Positions 54,535 to 63,470 of a stretch of 64,000 nt of DNA are shown here, in pieces. Under the pieces are notes generated by a model. The model had not been told where the DNA came from and searched no databases. It worked only from the letters and a program-made list of their open reading frames with translations. The position numbers and the translations under genes are program-made. Position 1 is the stretch's first letter. Each line of letters begins with the position of its first letter. Source of the stretch: Rhizobium sp. (GTDB taxonomy: Bacteria; Pseudomonadota; Alphaproteobacteria; Rhizobiales; Rhizobiaceae); contig PEKW01000002.1 in the NCBI GenBank assembly GCA_002796995.1, positions 505,990 to 569,989 on the forward strand, given 5' to 3'.

Positions 54535-55706
54535 TCGGCGGGCTCCAGGGCAAGGACGGCGCTGCTGGGGATGTTGACCAGTCGCTGTTCGATGGCGCGG
54601 GCGACGGGCAGGGGCATGGACGGGCTCGTCTCGTACATCGGCAGGTCGCACATCAGCGCCCAGCAGGGACGGGTCATCAGGCCGGCATCGTTGGTGGCGG
54701 CGAGGAAGTCGTCGCGTTGCGCGGCCTCGTCGAGGATCACGGCATTCAGCCAGTAGTTGCTCTTTGCACCCTCAGGCTCGACGAAGAAGCGGAGCCCCTC
54801 GACGCCGTCGAAGGCCTGCTTGTAGCGCTCCGCCAGACGCCGCTTGGCTTCGAGGAAGGTCGGCAGCTGTTGCAGCTGTGCGCAGCCGAGCGCGGCGTTG
54901 AGATTGGGCAGGCGGTAATTGTAGCCCAGTTCGTCGTGCCAGAACGCCCAGCGATGCGGGCGCTTGGCGGTCGTCGTCAGGTATTTGGCGCGGGCACCGA
55001 GCTCCTCGTCATTGGTCAGGATCGCGCCGCCGCCGCCGGTGGTGATGATCTTGTTGCCGTTGAAGCTGGTGATGCCGACCAGGCCGCGTCCGCCGAGCGG
55101 ACGGCCGTTCGACAGGGTACCGAGCGATTCCGCGGCGTCCTCGACGACCGGAATGCCCCATTTTTCACAGACCTCTATGAGCTGGTCGATCGCCATCGGA
55201 TGGCCGAAGGCGTGCATCGGCACGACGGCTGCCAGCCGGCGGCCGGTCTTGCGGTTGACCGGACCGTCCGGCCCCGGTTCGGCGATCTCCGAAAGCCAGG
55301 CGTCGAGCGCGTCCGGATCGAGCCCGAGCGTCTCCATGGTGCTGTCGACGAAGTGGGGAATGGCGCCGCAATAGGCGACCGCATTGGCAGTTGCCGCGAA
55401 GGTCAGTGCCGGGATCAGAACCTCGTCGCCGGGTTTGACGCCGGCAAGCATCAGGGCGATGTGCAGGGCGGCCGTGCCGTTGACGGCGGCGATGGCGCGG
55501 CGAACGCCGAAGGCCTCCGCCAGCTCCTTCTCGAAGCGGTCGACATAGGCGCCGACCGACGAGACCCAGCCGGTGTCGAGGCAGTCCTTGACATATTCCC
55601 ACTCCGCCCCGGCAAAGCGCGGCTCGTGCAGGACGACGGACTGGCCGTCGGGGGCGGCAGTCTCGCGCAGGATTTGGACGGCGCGTGCGATATCCAGGTT
55701 TGCCAT
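54531..55706 (-). CDS. DegT/DnrJ/EryC1 aminotransferase, LegC-like
   Basis: A 391-residue PLP aminotransferase. ATG 55706 (MANLDIARAVQIL) lies one base after the dehydratase stop. VNGTAALHIALMLAGVKPGDEVL, VEDAAESLGT and the Schiff-base region SFNGNKIITTGGGG are present. LegC and PseC enzymes aminate C-4 of the UDP-4-keto-6-deoxy sugar produced by the preceding dehydratase. With that partner the LegC assignment is favoured. Confidence 0.88.
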   Translation of the reverse strand: MANLDIARAVQILRETAAPDGQSVVLHEPRFAGAEWEYVKDCLDTGWVSSVGAYVDRFEKELAEAFGVRRAIAAVNGTAALHIALMLAGVKPGDEVLIPALTFAATANAVAYCGAIPHFVDSTMETLGLDPDALDAWLSEIAEPGPDGPVNRKTGRRLAAVVPMHAFGHPMAIDQLIEVCEKWGIPVVEDAAESLGTLSNGRPLGGRGLVGITSFNGNKIITTGGGGAILTNDEELGARAKYLTTTAKRPHRWAFWHDELGYNYRLPNLNAALGCAQLQQLPTFLEAKRRLAERYKQAFDGVEGLRFFVEPEGAKSNYWLNAVILDEAAQRDDFLAATNDAGLMTRPCWALMCDLPMYETSPSMPLPVARAIEQRLVNIPSSAVLALEPAE

Positions 55707-55707
55707 G

Positions 55708-56721
55708 TCAGATTCCGTAGGTGTCGGCCTTGTACAGGGCCAGATTGCTCGGATTGCTGAACCATTCGATCGTTTCGCGAATGCCGCGGGCAAAGCCCTC
55801 GTGGCCGGAATAACCGGGCTTCCAGTCGGTCAGGCGCTTGGCCTTGTCGATACCGGCCCACAGGCGATCGACTTCGCTCAGTTCCGGGCGCTGGCGCTGT
55901 TCTTCGGAGACGATCTGGGCGTTCACGCCCATGATGTCGATGATGGTGCTGACCGCGTTCTCGATCGAGATCTCGAAGCCGCTGCCGAAATTGACCACTT
56001 CGCCCAGCACGTTCGGGCTTTCGGCCATGGCCTGGAAGGCCTTGACGGTATCGGCGACATAGGTGAAGTCGCGCGTCGGGCTGAGCTTGCCGAGCCGCAC
56101 TTCCTTCTTGCCGGCGGCCAGCTGGGTGATGATGGTCGGCAGCACCGCACGCGTCGACTGGCGCGGGCCGAAGGTGTTGAACGGGCGGATGACGGTCACC
56201 GGCGTGCCGAAGGAGCGGTAGAAGGACAGCGCCAGCTGGTCAGCACCGATCTTCGACGCCGAATAGGGCGACTGGCCGACCAGCGGGTGTTCCTCGGTGA
56301 TCGGAACGAACTGGGCGGTGCCGTAGACTTCGCTGGTCGAGGTGTGCACGACCCGCTCGGTTTCAAGGAGGCGCGCCGCCTGCAGCACGTTCAGTGTGCC
56401 CTTGATGTTCGTGTCGATATAGGTGTCGGGCGAATGGTAGGAATAGGGGATGGCGATCAGGGCGGCCAGATGCAGCACGACATCACAGCCGCGCATGGCG
56501 GTCGCCACGCCGTTCGGATCGCGAATATCGCCGCTGAATACCTCGAACGAGCCCTGCACATCCGGGGAGACGCGGTCGAGCCAGCCCCAGGTGCCGAAGC
56601 TGTTGTAGAGCGAGAAGGCGCGGACCTTGAAGCCCTGGCGCACCAGATGCTCGACCAGATGCGAGCCGATGAAGCCGTCGGCGCCGGTCACAAGAATGGT
56701 TTTGCCAGACAGGTTGCTCAT
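55708..56721 (-). CDS. NAD-dependent UDP-sugar 4,6-dehydratase, LegB-like
   Basis: A 337-residue extended SDR enzyme. The cofactor motif TGADGFIGSHLVEHL is at residues 12-27; the catalytic triad includes STSEVYG and YSASK. RPFNTFGPRQSTRAVLPTII is typical of LegB and related GDP/UDP-sugar dehydratases. It should convert UDP-GlcNAc to the 4-keto-6-deoxy sugar, the first committed step of legionaminic acid synthesis. It overlaps the preceding gene's stop by 4 bases. Confidence 0.87.
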   Translation of the reverse strand: MSNLSGKTILVTGADGFIGSHLVEHLVRQGFKVRAFSLYNSFGTWGWLDRVSPDVQGSFEVFSGDIRDPNGVATAMRGCDVVLHLAALIAIPYSYHSPDTYIDTNIKGTLNVLQAARLLETERVVHTSTSEVYGTAQFVPITEEHPLVGQSPYSASKIGADQLALSFYRSFGTPVTVIRPFNTFGPRQSTRAVLPTIITQLAAGKKEVRLGKLSPTRDFTYVADTVKAFQAMAESPNVLGEVVNFGSGFEISIENAVSTIIDIMGVNAQIVSEEQRQRPELSEVDRLWAGIDKAKRLTDWKPGYSGHEGFARGIRETIEWFSNPSNLALYKADTYGI

Positions 56722-57707
56722 GACCGGTTTTCTCCTTCGAAGTTCGAGATGTTGCCGTCGCGGATGACGGTGTAGTCCTTGAAAGCCTTGGCCTGTTCCG
56801 ACAGGCTCATCAGGCGGGGGTCAGGCTTGCCGGACAGGAACGCTTCCGTCTGCCGATAGAGGCCTGGCTTGAATTCCTTGTCCAGGGCGTCGTCGATTGC
56901 CACGGCCTCCACGGCAAAACTCTGCTGGTTCTGCAGGAACAGCTGCTCCATGGGCTGCAGCACGAGGCGGCTCTTGGCCGTCATCACCTCGACGCCCCAG
57001 CGACCGGGCGCGAGCCAGTTGGCATGGTAGGAAAAGTCGGCGCCCTTGTCGGTCGTGCCACAGCCGGTGAAGATCGCGCCGGACGGATGCCAGGCGAGGC
57101 CGCCGCGGCTCTGGGCGAAGATCGTCTTCGGGTGGCCGCCGAGGAAGAAGGCGAGATCGATCACATGGGTCGAATTGCCGTAGAGCCAGCCGGAAAGCTC
57201 GGCCGGATCCTTGTTCAGCGCTTCGATGCGCGTGCGCGCCTCGGTGAAGTCGAACTTGACCGACAGCACGCCGCCATCGGCGTCGATGATCTTCCGGGCC
57301 GCCTCGACCGACGCGTAGAAACGGCGGTTGTAGGCGACATGGACTTCGGCGCCCGCATTTCGTGCGAGGGCGTCAAGCTTTTCGGCATCGGCCTGGTTGA
57401 GGGCGACCGGCTTTTCCACCAGCAGACGGCGCACGCCGGCCTCGATGAGTTGGGCCGTCGCTTCGGCAAGGTTGACGGCGCTGACGGCGACGATCGCGGT
57501 TTCCGGAACGGTACCGAACCTTGCGATCTGCTCGGCAAGCGGGCCGTGGCCCGCTTCGACGCCCCATTCGCGGGCAAAGGCTTCGGCGCGCTCTGCGCCG
57601 CGGCCTGCCGCGACGAAGGGCTGGCCGAGCGCCTTCAGCACCTTGGCATAGGCGCCCGACATGGCGCCGGTGCCGACAAGGAGCAGGGGGGTCAGCTGAT
57701 CGGGCAA
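56718..57707 (-). CDS. Gfo/Idh/MocA-family oxidoreductase (first of a pair)
   Basis: A 329-residue NAD(P)-dependent sugar oxidoreductase. I choose TTG 57707 because CGGAGGACGTGCC directly precedes it and the Rossmann motif LLLVGTGAMSGAYAKVL begins at residue 7. EKPVALNQADAEKL is the classic E-K-P segment. It overlaps the upstream oxidoreductase by 16 bases and the dehydratase by 4, so the genes are translationally coupled. It may reduce or oxidise the sugar ring; the substrate is unknown. Confidence 0.82.
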   Translation of the reverse strand: MPDQLTPLLLVGTGAMSGAYAKVLKALGQPFVAAGRGAERAEAFAREWGVEAGHGPLAEQIARFGTVPETAIVAVSAVNLAEATAQLIEAGVRRLLVEKPVALNQADAEKLDALARNAGAEVHVAYNRRFYASVEAARKIIDADGGVLSVKFDFTEARTRIEALNKDPAELSGWLYGNSTHVIDLAFFLGGHPKTIFAQSRGGLAWHPSGAIFTGCGTTDKGADFSYHANWLAPGRWGVEVMTAKSRLVLQPMEQLFLQNQQSFAVEAVAIDDALDKEFKPGLYRQTEAFLSGKPDPRLMSLSEQAKAFKDYTVIRDGNISNFEGENRS

Positions 57708-58645
57708 GGCACGTCCTCCGAGGTGGAAAGGTCGAGGCGGCGACGGAAGGCGTCGAGGAACAGCGCGTGCTGCGCCGCCGACTGTTCGTAGGGCGTCAGG
57801 CGACATCCCTTGCCGTCGAGGATTTCGGTATAGAGATGGGGCATGCCGCTGACGAACAGCGTTTCGAAGACCTGTTCGTCCTCTTCGCCGGCTGCGTTGC
57901 GATGAACGAGCCTCTTTGCGCCCTCTTCGACGCGCCAGCTTTCCCCGTCACCGAAGAAGGTGATGACAACCGGGGCGCCGGGGGCGCGATCCTGGGTGAT
58001 GGCGATCGTGCCGCCGCCTGCCAGTTTGCCGCGCAGCGTGCCGAACAGGTCGACGCATCCCGCAATACGCGCGGGCTCGGGCTTGGGGTCGAGGCCGGTT
58101 TCGTCGAGCGCGACGGTCCGGTCTCCAAGGACATGCTCGGCGAGGTCGATGAAGTGGATGGCGTTGGAGCCGAGGTTCCAGCCGGCGCCAGTCACTTCCA
58201 TCGACAGGCCGCGACGGCTTGCCAGGAGATCGCGCAGCCGGTCATAGGCGGGAAAGCCGCGGCGGCCGCAATTGACGAAGGCGGGAATTGCCCGGGCCGT
58301 CAGCATCTGGCCGACGGCATCCAGGTCGGCGCGTGTGTTGAAGAGCACCTTTTCGAAGATCACGGCCTTGGGCGCGCAGCGCGACAGCAGGGCCTCGAAG
58401 GCCGACCGACGATGGGCTGCCGAGGTGGCGATGATCGCCAGGTCCGCGACGTCCGGCACGCCGTCCATGTCGACAAGCACCGTCGATCCTTCGGCGAAGG
58501 GGGCAAGGAGTGCCGCCGCCTGGGCACGGGCAGCCTCGCCTGGCTCTATGCCGATCACGCGCATCGGCCGGCCGGCCGCTGCGAGCGCTTCGATGTGTCG
58601 GCGTCCGATATTGCCGCAGCCAACGACCAGAATTGTTGGAATCAC
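57692..58645 (-). CDS. Gfo/Idh/MocA-family oxidoreductase (second of a pair)
   Basis: A 317-residue oxidoreductase. The NAD-binding motif ILVVGCGNIGRRHIEALAAAG is at residues 5-25. The expected EKP segment is VIFEKVLFNT, lacking the proline, and the substrate domain includes NLGSNAIHFIDLAEHVLG with the conserved H-x3-D. It is divergent from its neighbour, not a tandem duplicate. It overlaps the GT29-like gene by 4 bases. Confidence 0.82.
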   Translation of the reverse strand: MIPTILVVGCGNIGRRHIEALAAAGRPMRVIGIEPGEAARAQAAALLAPFAEGSTVLVDMDGVPDVADLAIIATSAAHRRSAFEALLSRCAPKAVIFEKVLFNTRADLDAVGQMLTARAIPAFVNCGRRGFPAYDRLRDLLASRRGLSMEVTGAGWNLGSNAIHFIDLAEHVLGDRTVALDETGLDPKPEPARIAGCVDLFGTLRGKLAGGGTIAITQDRAPGAPVVITFFGDGESWRVEEGAKRLVHRNAAGEEDEQVFETLFVSGMPHLYTEILDGKGCRLTPYEQSAAQHALFLDAFRRRLDLSTSEDVPCPIS

Positions 58646-59865
58646 GCGGATATGACCTCGCTCATGAGTGACTGGAAGAAAGCTTGCTCGGCCTGCCAGT
58701 TGTGACGGCTGGGCCAGGATCCCGTATGGCGCTTACCATAATAATGCGAGACGGCGGAAGTATTGTGCCCGAGCGAATAGCCGAAAACCTGTCCCGGAGA
58801 CAATTTTCTTCCGATCTCGTCCTGCGTCCACGCGAGCCCGATCAGGCCGGCGCTCGGAGAAGCGTCGAGCGCGGCAAACAGGCGCTTGTACAGGGGCGTC
58901 GGCACCAGCTCGACGGGCAGGCCCGCTTGCATATACGGCTCAAGAAGTTGGAGGCCGTTCGAATACCGGTTGCGGATATTGCAGCCGGTCAGCGCGATGA
59001 GCTGCGGCGGGGGCGCCTCGCGCATCGGCACGTGGGTGAATTCGGTCGGGCGGAACCATATGTCGGTTCGTTCACCGAGATCGACCGATCCCGGTGCCGA
59101 GCCGTGATTGTTGAAACGAACGACGAGCGGGTGCGCATCGATCGCGCTGCCGAGACCGAGACCGAGGAGCGACGGGCCGTTGGCGACGACGGCCACGTCG
59201 CCGGAAGCGGCGGCGATCATCTGGGCGAACCGGCCTTCGAAGCGGGCCAGGTGGGCGGCAAGGGCGCGCGCGCGTGGCGCCTGGGGAAGCTCCGCCGCGC
59301 CGGCGTCTGACGCAGCAAGAATAAGGTCGAGATAGCCCATGGAGCTGAGCGCCGATGGATCGCTGCGGCCGACCCGGGCCAGCAGATCGAAGGCTTCCGT
59401 CGTCTGGCCCGCTTCATTGGCGAGTGCGGCGGCACGCAACAGCAGGCGAGGGGATTTTTCGCTCTCGCGGACGAGATGCGGGAACCACGCCATCGCCGCC
59501 TCGGCCCCCTTGCGCTCCCACAGCAGATTGAAGAGGTGGATCAGCGCCTGGCGCGCCAAAGCCGGCGGCGCCTTGGAAATGACGTTCCGAAGCAGGGGAA
59601 GGGCGTCTTCCAGGGGCAGGAGGCCGAAGCGCGAGAGGTTCGCTACCTGCAGCATCAGTTCCGGATCGGTCGGTGCGGCGGCGAGCGCATCGCGAAGGGC
59701 ACGCGCCGCCTCTTCGAACTCGCCCTGCTCATAGAGCCGCAAGTACTTCTTGCGCTCCTGCCGGCCGGGCGCCCCCTCCATCCACCAGCGCACGGTCTGG
59801 CCGATCCTGCGCAATCCATCCTCCAGCCCAAGTCTGCCGGGTATGTGGGGGTAAGTCGGAAGCAT
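58642..59865 (-). CDS. GT29 sialyltransferase-like glycosyltransferase with TPR-like N-terminus
   Basis: A 407-residue soluble protein. Residues about 40-215 are helical repeats of TPR type (YEQGEFEEAARALRDALAAA). The C-terminal half has the order of the GT29 sialylmotifs: an L-like block at 224-268 (VAVVANGPSLLG, then IDAHPLVVRFNN and ERTDIWF), an S-like block at 337-366 (SPSAGLIGLAW, then VFGYSLGH), and HYY at 374-376 followed by a His at 388. GT29 enzymes transfer sialic acid from CMP-sialic acid. Position inside a nonulosonate operon supports transfer of that sugar. It has no signal peptide or membrane helix. Confidence 0.72.
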   Translation of the reverse strand: MLPTYPHIPGRLGLEDGLRRIGQTVRWWMEGAPGRQERKKYLRLYEQGEFEEAARALRDALAAAPTDPELMLQVANLSRFGLLPLEDALPLLRNVISKAPPALARQALIHLFNLLWERKGAEAAMAWFPHLVRESEKSPRLLLRAAALANEAGQTTEAFDLLARVGRSDPSALSSMGYLDLILAASDAGAAELPQAPRARALAAHLARFEGRFAQMIAAASGDVAVVANGPSLLGLGLGSAIDAHPLVVRFNNHGSAPGSVDLGERTDIWFRPTEFTHVPMREAPPPQLIALTGCNIRNRYSNGLQLLEPYMQAGLPVELVPTPLYKRLFAALDASPSAGLIGLAWTQDEIGRKLSPGQVFGYSLGHNTSAVSHYYGKRHTGSWPSRHNWQAEQAFFQSLMSEVISA

Positions 59866-60011
59866 GTGGTTCGGGTTGTCCTGTGGCCTTTGCCTGATGT
59901 CACGGCGTTCTTAGGCGCCATGGTCGCGGCGATCAAAGGCTTAGTGGAAGCATGGATGGGTGGCAAGTTTCGAAGGGGCGCCGGAAGGGTTGTCCTTTCG
60001 GCGGCCCATGC

Positions 60012-60695
60012 TCAGAAACGCCCTCGCAACAGCATGAAGGCCTCCGCCGCCCTCGTTCCCGATGCCGCACCCCGTGTCATCGCCAGCGCCCGGATGGCCT
60101 CGAGGCTGCGGGGGAAGGGGAATTCACCGATCTCGTCGTTGAACATCGTGGTGATCCGGAGTTTTTCCTCCAACTGATCCGTGATGTCGACGAAGATGTT
60201 GGGGAGGAAGGGGTCGCTCACAAACAGTCCGGCATCGGTCTCGGACAGCGTCTCGTAGACCAGCGTCCAGCGAACGGAAGGATAGCGGAACCATTTGGCG
60301 CAGGCCGTTGCCGCAGCATGGACTACATGGTGGTCCGAATGGGCGTCGCCGCGATGCGGAACGAGGATGATCTCCGGCTTGACCGTATTGACGATCTTGC
60401 CGATGCCGCCAATCACCTCGCCGAGGGCAAGCGTTTCGAGCTTGGCCGACGGCAGGTCCAGCCGGTGCACGCCGGCAAAGCCGAAGGCCTTGGCGACCGC
60501 GTCGATCTCGGTTTCGCGGCGCGCCACCTTCTCGGCCGGCCAGCCCTGTTCGGTGGTGATGCCGGTGACGATCAGCCAGTGGATCGGACGTCCGGCGGCG
60601 CGGGCGCGCAGCAGCAGACCGCCGGCGCCGAGCGTCTCGTCGTCCGGATGAGGGGCAACGACCAGAATCGGTCCATTTCCGCTTTCCAACAGCAT
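60012..60695 (-). CDS. PIG-L-family N-acetylglucosaminyl deacetylase-like hydrolase
   Basis: A 227-residue zinc hydrolase. The metal motif PHPDDE is at residues 15-20, with the second site in HRGDAHSDHHVVH. PIG-L proteins remove acetyl groups from N-acetylated sugars. ATG 60695 overlaps the epimerase stop by one base (TAATG). A 146-base gap separates it from the next gene. Its presence suggests that the sugar's N-acyl group is replaced, perhaps with help of the GNAT enzyme nearby. Confidence 0.85.
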   Translation of the reverse strand: MLLESGNGPILVVAPHPDDETLGAGGLLLRARAAGRPIHWLIVTGITTEQGWPAEKVARRETEIDAVAKAFGFAGVHRLDLPSAKLETLALGEVIGGIGKIVNTVKPEIILVPHRGDAHSDHHVVHAAATACAKWFRYPSVRWTLVYETLSETDAGLFVSDPFLPNIFVDITDQLEEKLRITTMFNDEIGEFPFPRSLEAIRALAMTRGAASGTRAAEAFMLLRGRF

Positions 60696-61864
60696 TATCG
60701 TACTCCCTCAACCCATTTCTTATCGAGCAGGCCGCGGCCGAGCTCGACGCTGCGCAAGACCTCGGCAATGCGCTCCCCGGCCTTGCCATCTCCATAAGGC
60801 GTGCGCCGCTGCGCCACCAGGGCGCGGAAGCCTTCGTCCGTCGTGGCCCTGGTGATGGCCGCGGCGATTTCCCCGGCATCGTAGTCGGTGAAGATCACGT
60901 TATCGCCATGCTCGCGCCCTCTCTGGCGGATGCCGATATTGACCACCGGCAGGCCCATGCTTGGCGCTTCCAGGATGCCGGCGGAGGAATTGCCCACCAT
61001 CACGCGCGCGTGGCGCAGCATGTTGATGAAGACCTTGCGTTCGAGGAAGGTGAAGGCCTTGGCCTTCGGGCAGCGGGCGATCAGCGCGTCGATCTCCAGG
61101 CTGATCGCCTGGTTGCCGGGATCGGAATTCGGGGCCATGACCGCGATGTTCAGGCCGCTCGCCTCGAGCACGCGCGTGATCGACGCCATATGCGCCCGCG
61201 CTTCGGCAAAGTCGGTGATCGTCGGGTGGTAGAGCAGCACCGCATAGGGCTCGCCGTGCCAGTCGACGCCGAGCGCCTTCTCAAGCTCGTCACGCGCCAT
61301 GTCCGGCGTCGCGATGATGCGGTCGAGGCCGGAGGCGCCGGTGACGTGGATGCGCCACGGCTCTTCTCCGAGCTGGCGCAGGCGCTGGCCGCTGAGTTCG
61401 GTCGTGGCCATGTGGAGATGGGCCATCTTCGACACGGCGTGGCGGACCAGATTGTCGACATTGCCGTCGTCGGCATGATCGCCGCCGCCGACATGGACGA
61501 CCGGGATGTGATGATAGATGGCCGCCACGGCGCCGGTCATCACCTCTTCGCGGTCGCCCATCACGACGAGGAAGTCCGGACGCTCGCGGGCGAACAGATC
61601 GGTGAGGCCGGCCAGTTGCAGGGCCATGCCCTTCACCCGTCCGCCGAGGCCGTCGGAGGCGAGCAGCGAATCGATGCGGGCGGCGATGCGATAGCCATCG
61701 GCCTCGATCTGGCGGACCGATTGACCGTGCAGGCCGGTCAGGTGGGCACCGGTGACGATCACGCCGGCGTCGAGATCCGGCTGCGCGTCAACCGCCGCGA
61801 TGATGGGGGCAAGAATATCGTATTCGGAGCGAATTCCGGTCAGGAAATGGACTGTTCTGGTCAT
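60695..61864 (-). CDS. UDP-sugar 2-epimerase, hydrolysing (NeuC/LegG type)
   Basis: A 389-residue epimerase-hydrolase. ATG 61864 (MTRTVHFLTGIRSEYDILAP) is the family start; the upstream frame has no family character. VVMGDREEVMTGAVAAIYHHIPVVHVGGGD and MVGNSSAGILEAPSMGLPVVNIG are diagnostic. It releases UDP and produces the free 2,4-diacetamido-6-deoxymannose-type sugar used by the synthase. It matches LegG/NeuC better than WecB. Confidence 0.9.
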   Translation of the reverse strand: MTRTVHFLTGIRSEYDILAPIIAAVDAQPDLDAGVIVTGAHLTGLHGQSVRQIEADGYRIAARIDSLLASDGLGGRVKGMALQLAGLTDLFARERPDFLVVMGDREEVMTGAVAAIYHHIPVVHVGGGDHADDGNVDNLVRHAVSKMAHLHMATTELSGQRLRQLGEEPWRIHVTGASGLDRIIATPDMARDELEKALGVDWHGEPYAVLLYHPTITDFAEARAHMASITRVLEASGLNIAVMAPNSDPGNQAISLEIDALIARCPKAKAFTFLERKVFINMLRHARVMVGNSSAGILEAPSMGLPVVNIGIRQRGREHGDNVIFTDYDAGEIAAAITRATTDEGFRALVAQRRTPYGDGKAGERIAEVLRSVELGRGLLDKKWVEGVR

Positions 61865-61875
61865 ATTGCTTTCGT

Positions 61876-62826
61876 TCAGTAGAGATCGGAATCCAGCATG
61901 GAGAGGCGCCAGAGGCGACCGTCGGTCAGGTCGGCGGGAAGGGGCGTGAAGGTTCGGCCGCCGAAATAGGTGACCGGTGCCGACGCCTTGAAGCCGGCCA
62001 TTTCGAGCGGCAGGCGATGCAGGTCGTTGGGCAGGCACCAGGTGGCGATGCGCGTACGGCCGGAGGCGGCGGCATGCGCGGCAACCGTGTTGATCAGCGC
62101 ACGGGCCGCGGCTCCGCTTGCGGCGCGCAGTTCGACGAGATCGAGCATGTCCGCGCCATAGGCCTTGGTCAGCGCATATCCTGCAATCTCGTCGCCTTCC
62201 TCCAGCACGAAACGCGTATAGGTGTTTTCCGGATTGCGATCGATCCGCCAGGCCAGGATGTCGCTGTCACGGTGCGGCGCGATCGGCAAGTCGGCGGCGA
62301 TCTTGGCGAAGAACCGTCCGAAGCGGGCGTCGATGCGCTCGACCATCTGGACGGCCGGGTCGGGCTGGGCCGGGTGACGGAGCGAGGCCATGTCGAGCGT
62401 CAGCGTGGGCACGTCGTAATAATCGTCCCAGCCCACCTTGCTCCTGAAAAGCGTGTGAGAAACGATGTTCGGAAAGCCATAGATTGCGCACTTCCCGCGC
62501 GACGGCAGTGTCTCGTACAAGGCTTCGGCGGTTCTCTCGAACAGCTTCTGTCCCCTCCAGTCTGGATGGGTCATGGTCGTCATCGAGAGGCAAGCCGGGT
62601 GAACTTCTCCGTGCAGCGACAACGGTGCCTGGCTGGCCGCATAGTTTCCGACCAGCGTGTCGCCATCAAAAGCCAGCATGATCATCGGATCGCGCGACGG
62701 ATGGTCGAGAAACCGCCACCGCCAGAAATCGATGCTCATAGGACGACCGAACACCGTGCTGAACAGCTCGGTAATGGCGACCTCGTCTCCGTCTCTATAG
62801 GGGCGAAATTCAATCATCGGCGTCAC
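61876..62826 (-). CDS. GNAT-family N-acetyltransferase
   Basis: A 316-residue acyltransferase. A GNAT core covers about residues 5-130 (IEFRPYRDGDEVAITELF, then MTTMTHPDWRGQKLFERTAEALY as the acetyl-CoA loop), and a second degenerate GNAT-like half follows. ATG 62826 overlaps the NeuD-like gene by 4 bases; ATG 62817 is an alternative. It may acylate the amino group of the sugar, or act on an acceptor. Confidence 0.8.
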   Translation of the reverse strand: MTPMIEFRPYRDGDEVAITELFSTVFGRPMSIDFWRWRFLDHPSRDPMIMLAFDGDTLVGNYAASQAPLSLHGEVHPACLSMTTMTHPDWRGQKLFERTAEALYETLPSRGKCAIYGFPNIVSHTLFRSKVGWDDYYDVPTLTLDMASLRHPAQPDPAVQMVERIDARFGRFFAKIAADLPIAPHRDSDILAWRIDRNPENTYTRFVLEEGDEIAGYALTKAYGADMLDLVELRAASGAAARALINTVAAHAAASGRTRIATWCLPNDLHRLPLEMAGFKASAPVTYFGGRTFTPLPADLTDGRLWRLSMLDSDLY

Positions 62827-63470
62827 TCCGGTTTTGGAAATGCGGAAATTCGGCGAGTTGTCTTCAGGTGAGAGCCGTCGGGAAGATCATTGGGGACCAC
62901 CGTGCCCGCGCCTACAAATGCACTGCGGCCGATACGGATCCGTGGAACGATGACGGCTCCAGCGCCAACGAAGGCATGATCCCCGATATGAACTTCGCCG
63001 CAGAGAACGGCTCCGGGCGCTATCATCGCGCCCGCTCCGACGCGGCAGTCATGGTCCACCTGCGCCCCTGTGTTGATGATCGCCGCAGGTCCGATCACAC
63101 TGTCTGCCTGGACGATGGCGCCGGCCATGATGACCGCACCTGCTTCTATCCGCGCGGAGGGGGAGACGAGCGCGCTGGGATGGATCAGGGAGGGAACCCT
63201 TGCACCGGCGGCGGCCAGCCGCACGAATTCGCGCCAGCGAATCTCACCTTCGCCGATCGCCGGAAAAAGGTCGTGCTTCTCAAGCCACGACGGGTCGACA
63301 GTCAGGTCAGCGCCATCGCCCAGAAGCGGCGCGCCGAGATTTTCCTCACCCCTCTCGTTTCGGGGAGCGAGGAAGCCGGCGATCTGCCAGCCCGCCGCCC
63401 GGGCCAGTTCGGCTATGACCTTGGCATGCCCGCCGGCTCCCAGGAGAATCAGTTGGCTCGGTCGCGTCAT
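62823..63470 (-). CDS. NeuD/PglD-family sugar acetyltransferase
   Basis: A 215-residue left-handed beta-helix acetyltransferase. An N-terminal Rossmann-like part (LILLGAGGHAKVIAELARA) is followed by hexapeptide repeats from about residue 100 (PSALVSPSARIEAGAVIMAG), with the catalytic His in QVDHDCRVGAG. PglD- and LegH-type enzymes N-acetylate the UDP-4-amino sugar; NeuD adds O-acetyl to sialic acid. Either role fits here. It overlaps the synthase stop by 4 bases. Confidence 0.85.
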   Translation of the reverse strand: MTRPSQLILLGAGGHAKVIAELARAAGWQIAGFLAPRNERGEENLGAPLLGDGADLTVDPSWLEKHDLFPAIGEGEIRWREFVRLAAAGARVPSLIHPSALVSPSARIEAGAVIMAGAIVQADSVIGPAAIINTGAQVDHDCRVGAGAMIAPGAVLCGEVHIGDHAFVGAGAVIVPRIRIGRSAFVGAGTVVPNDLPDGSHLKTTRRISAFPKPE

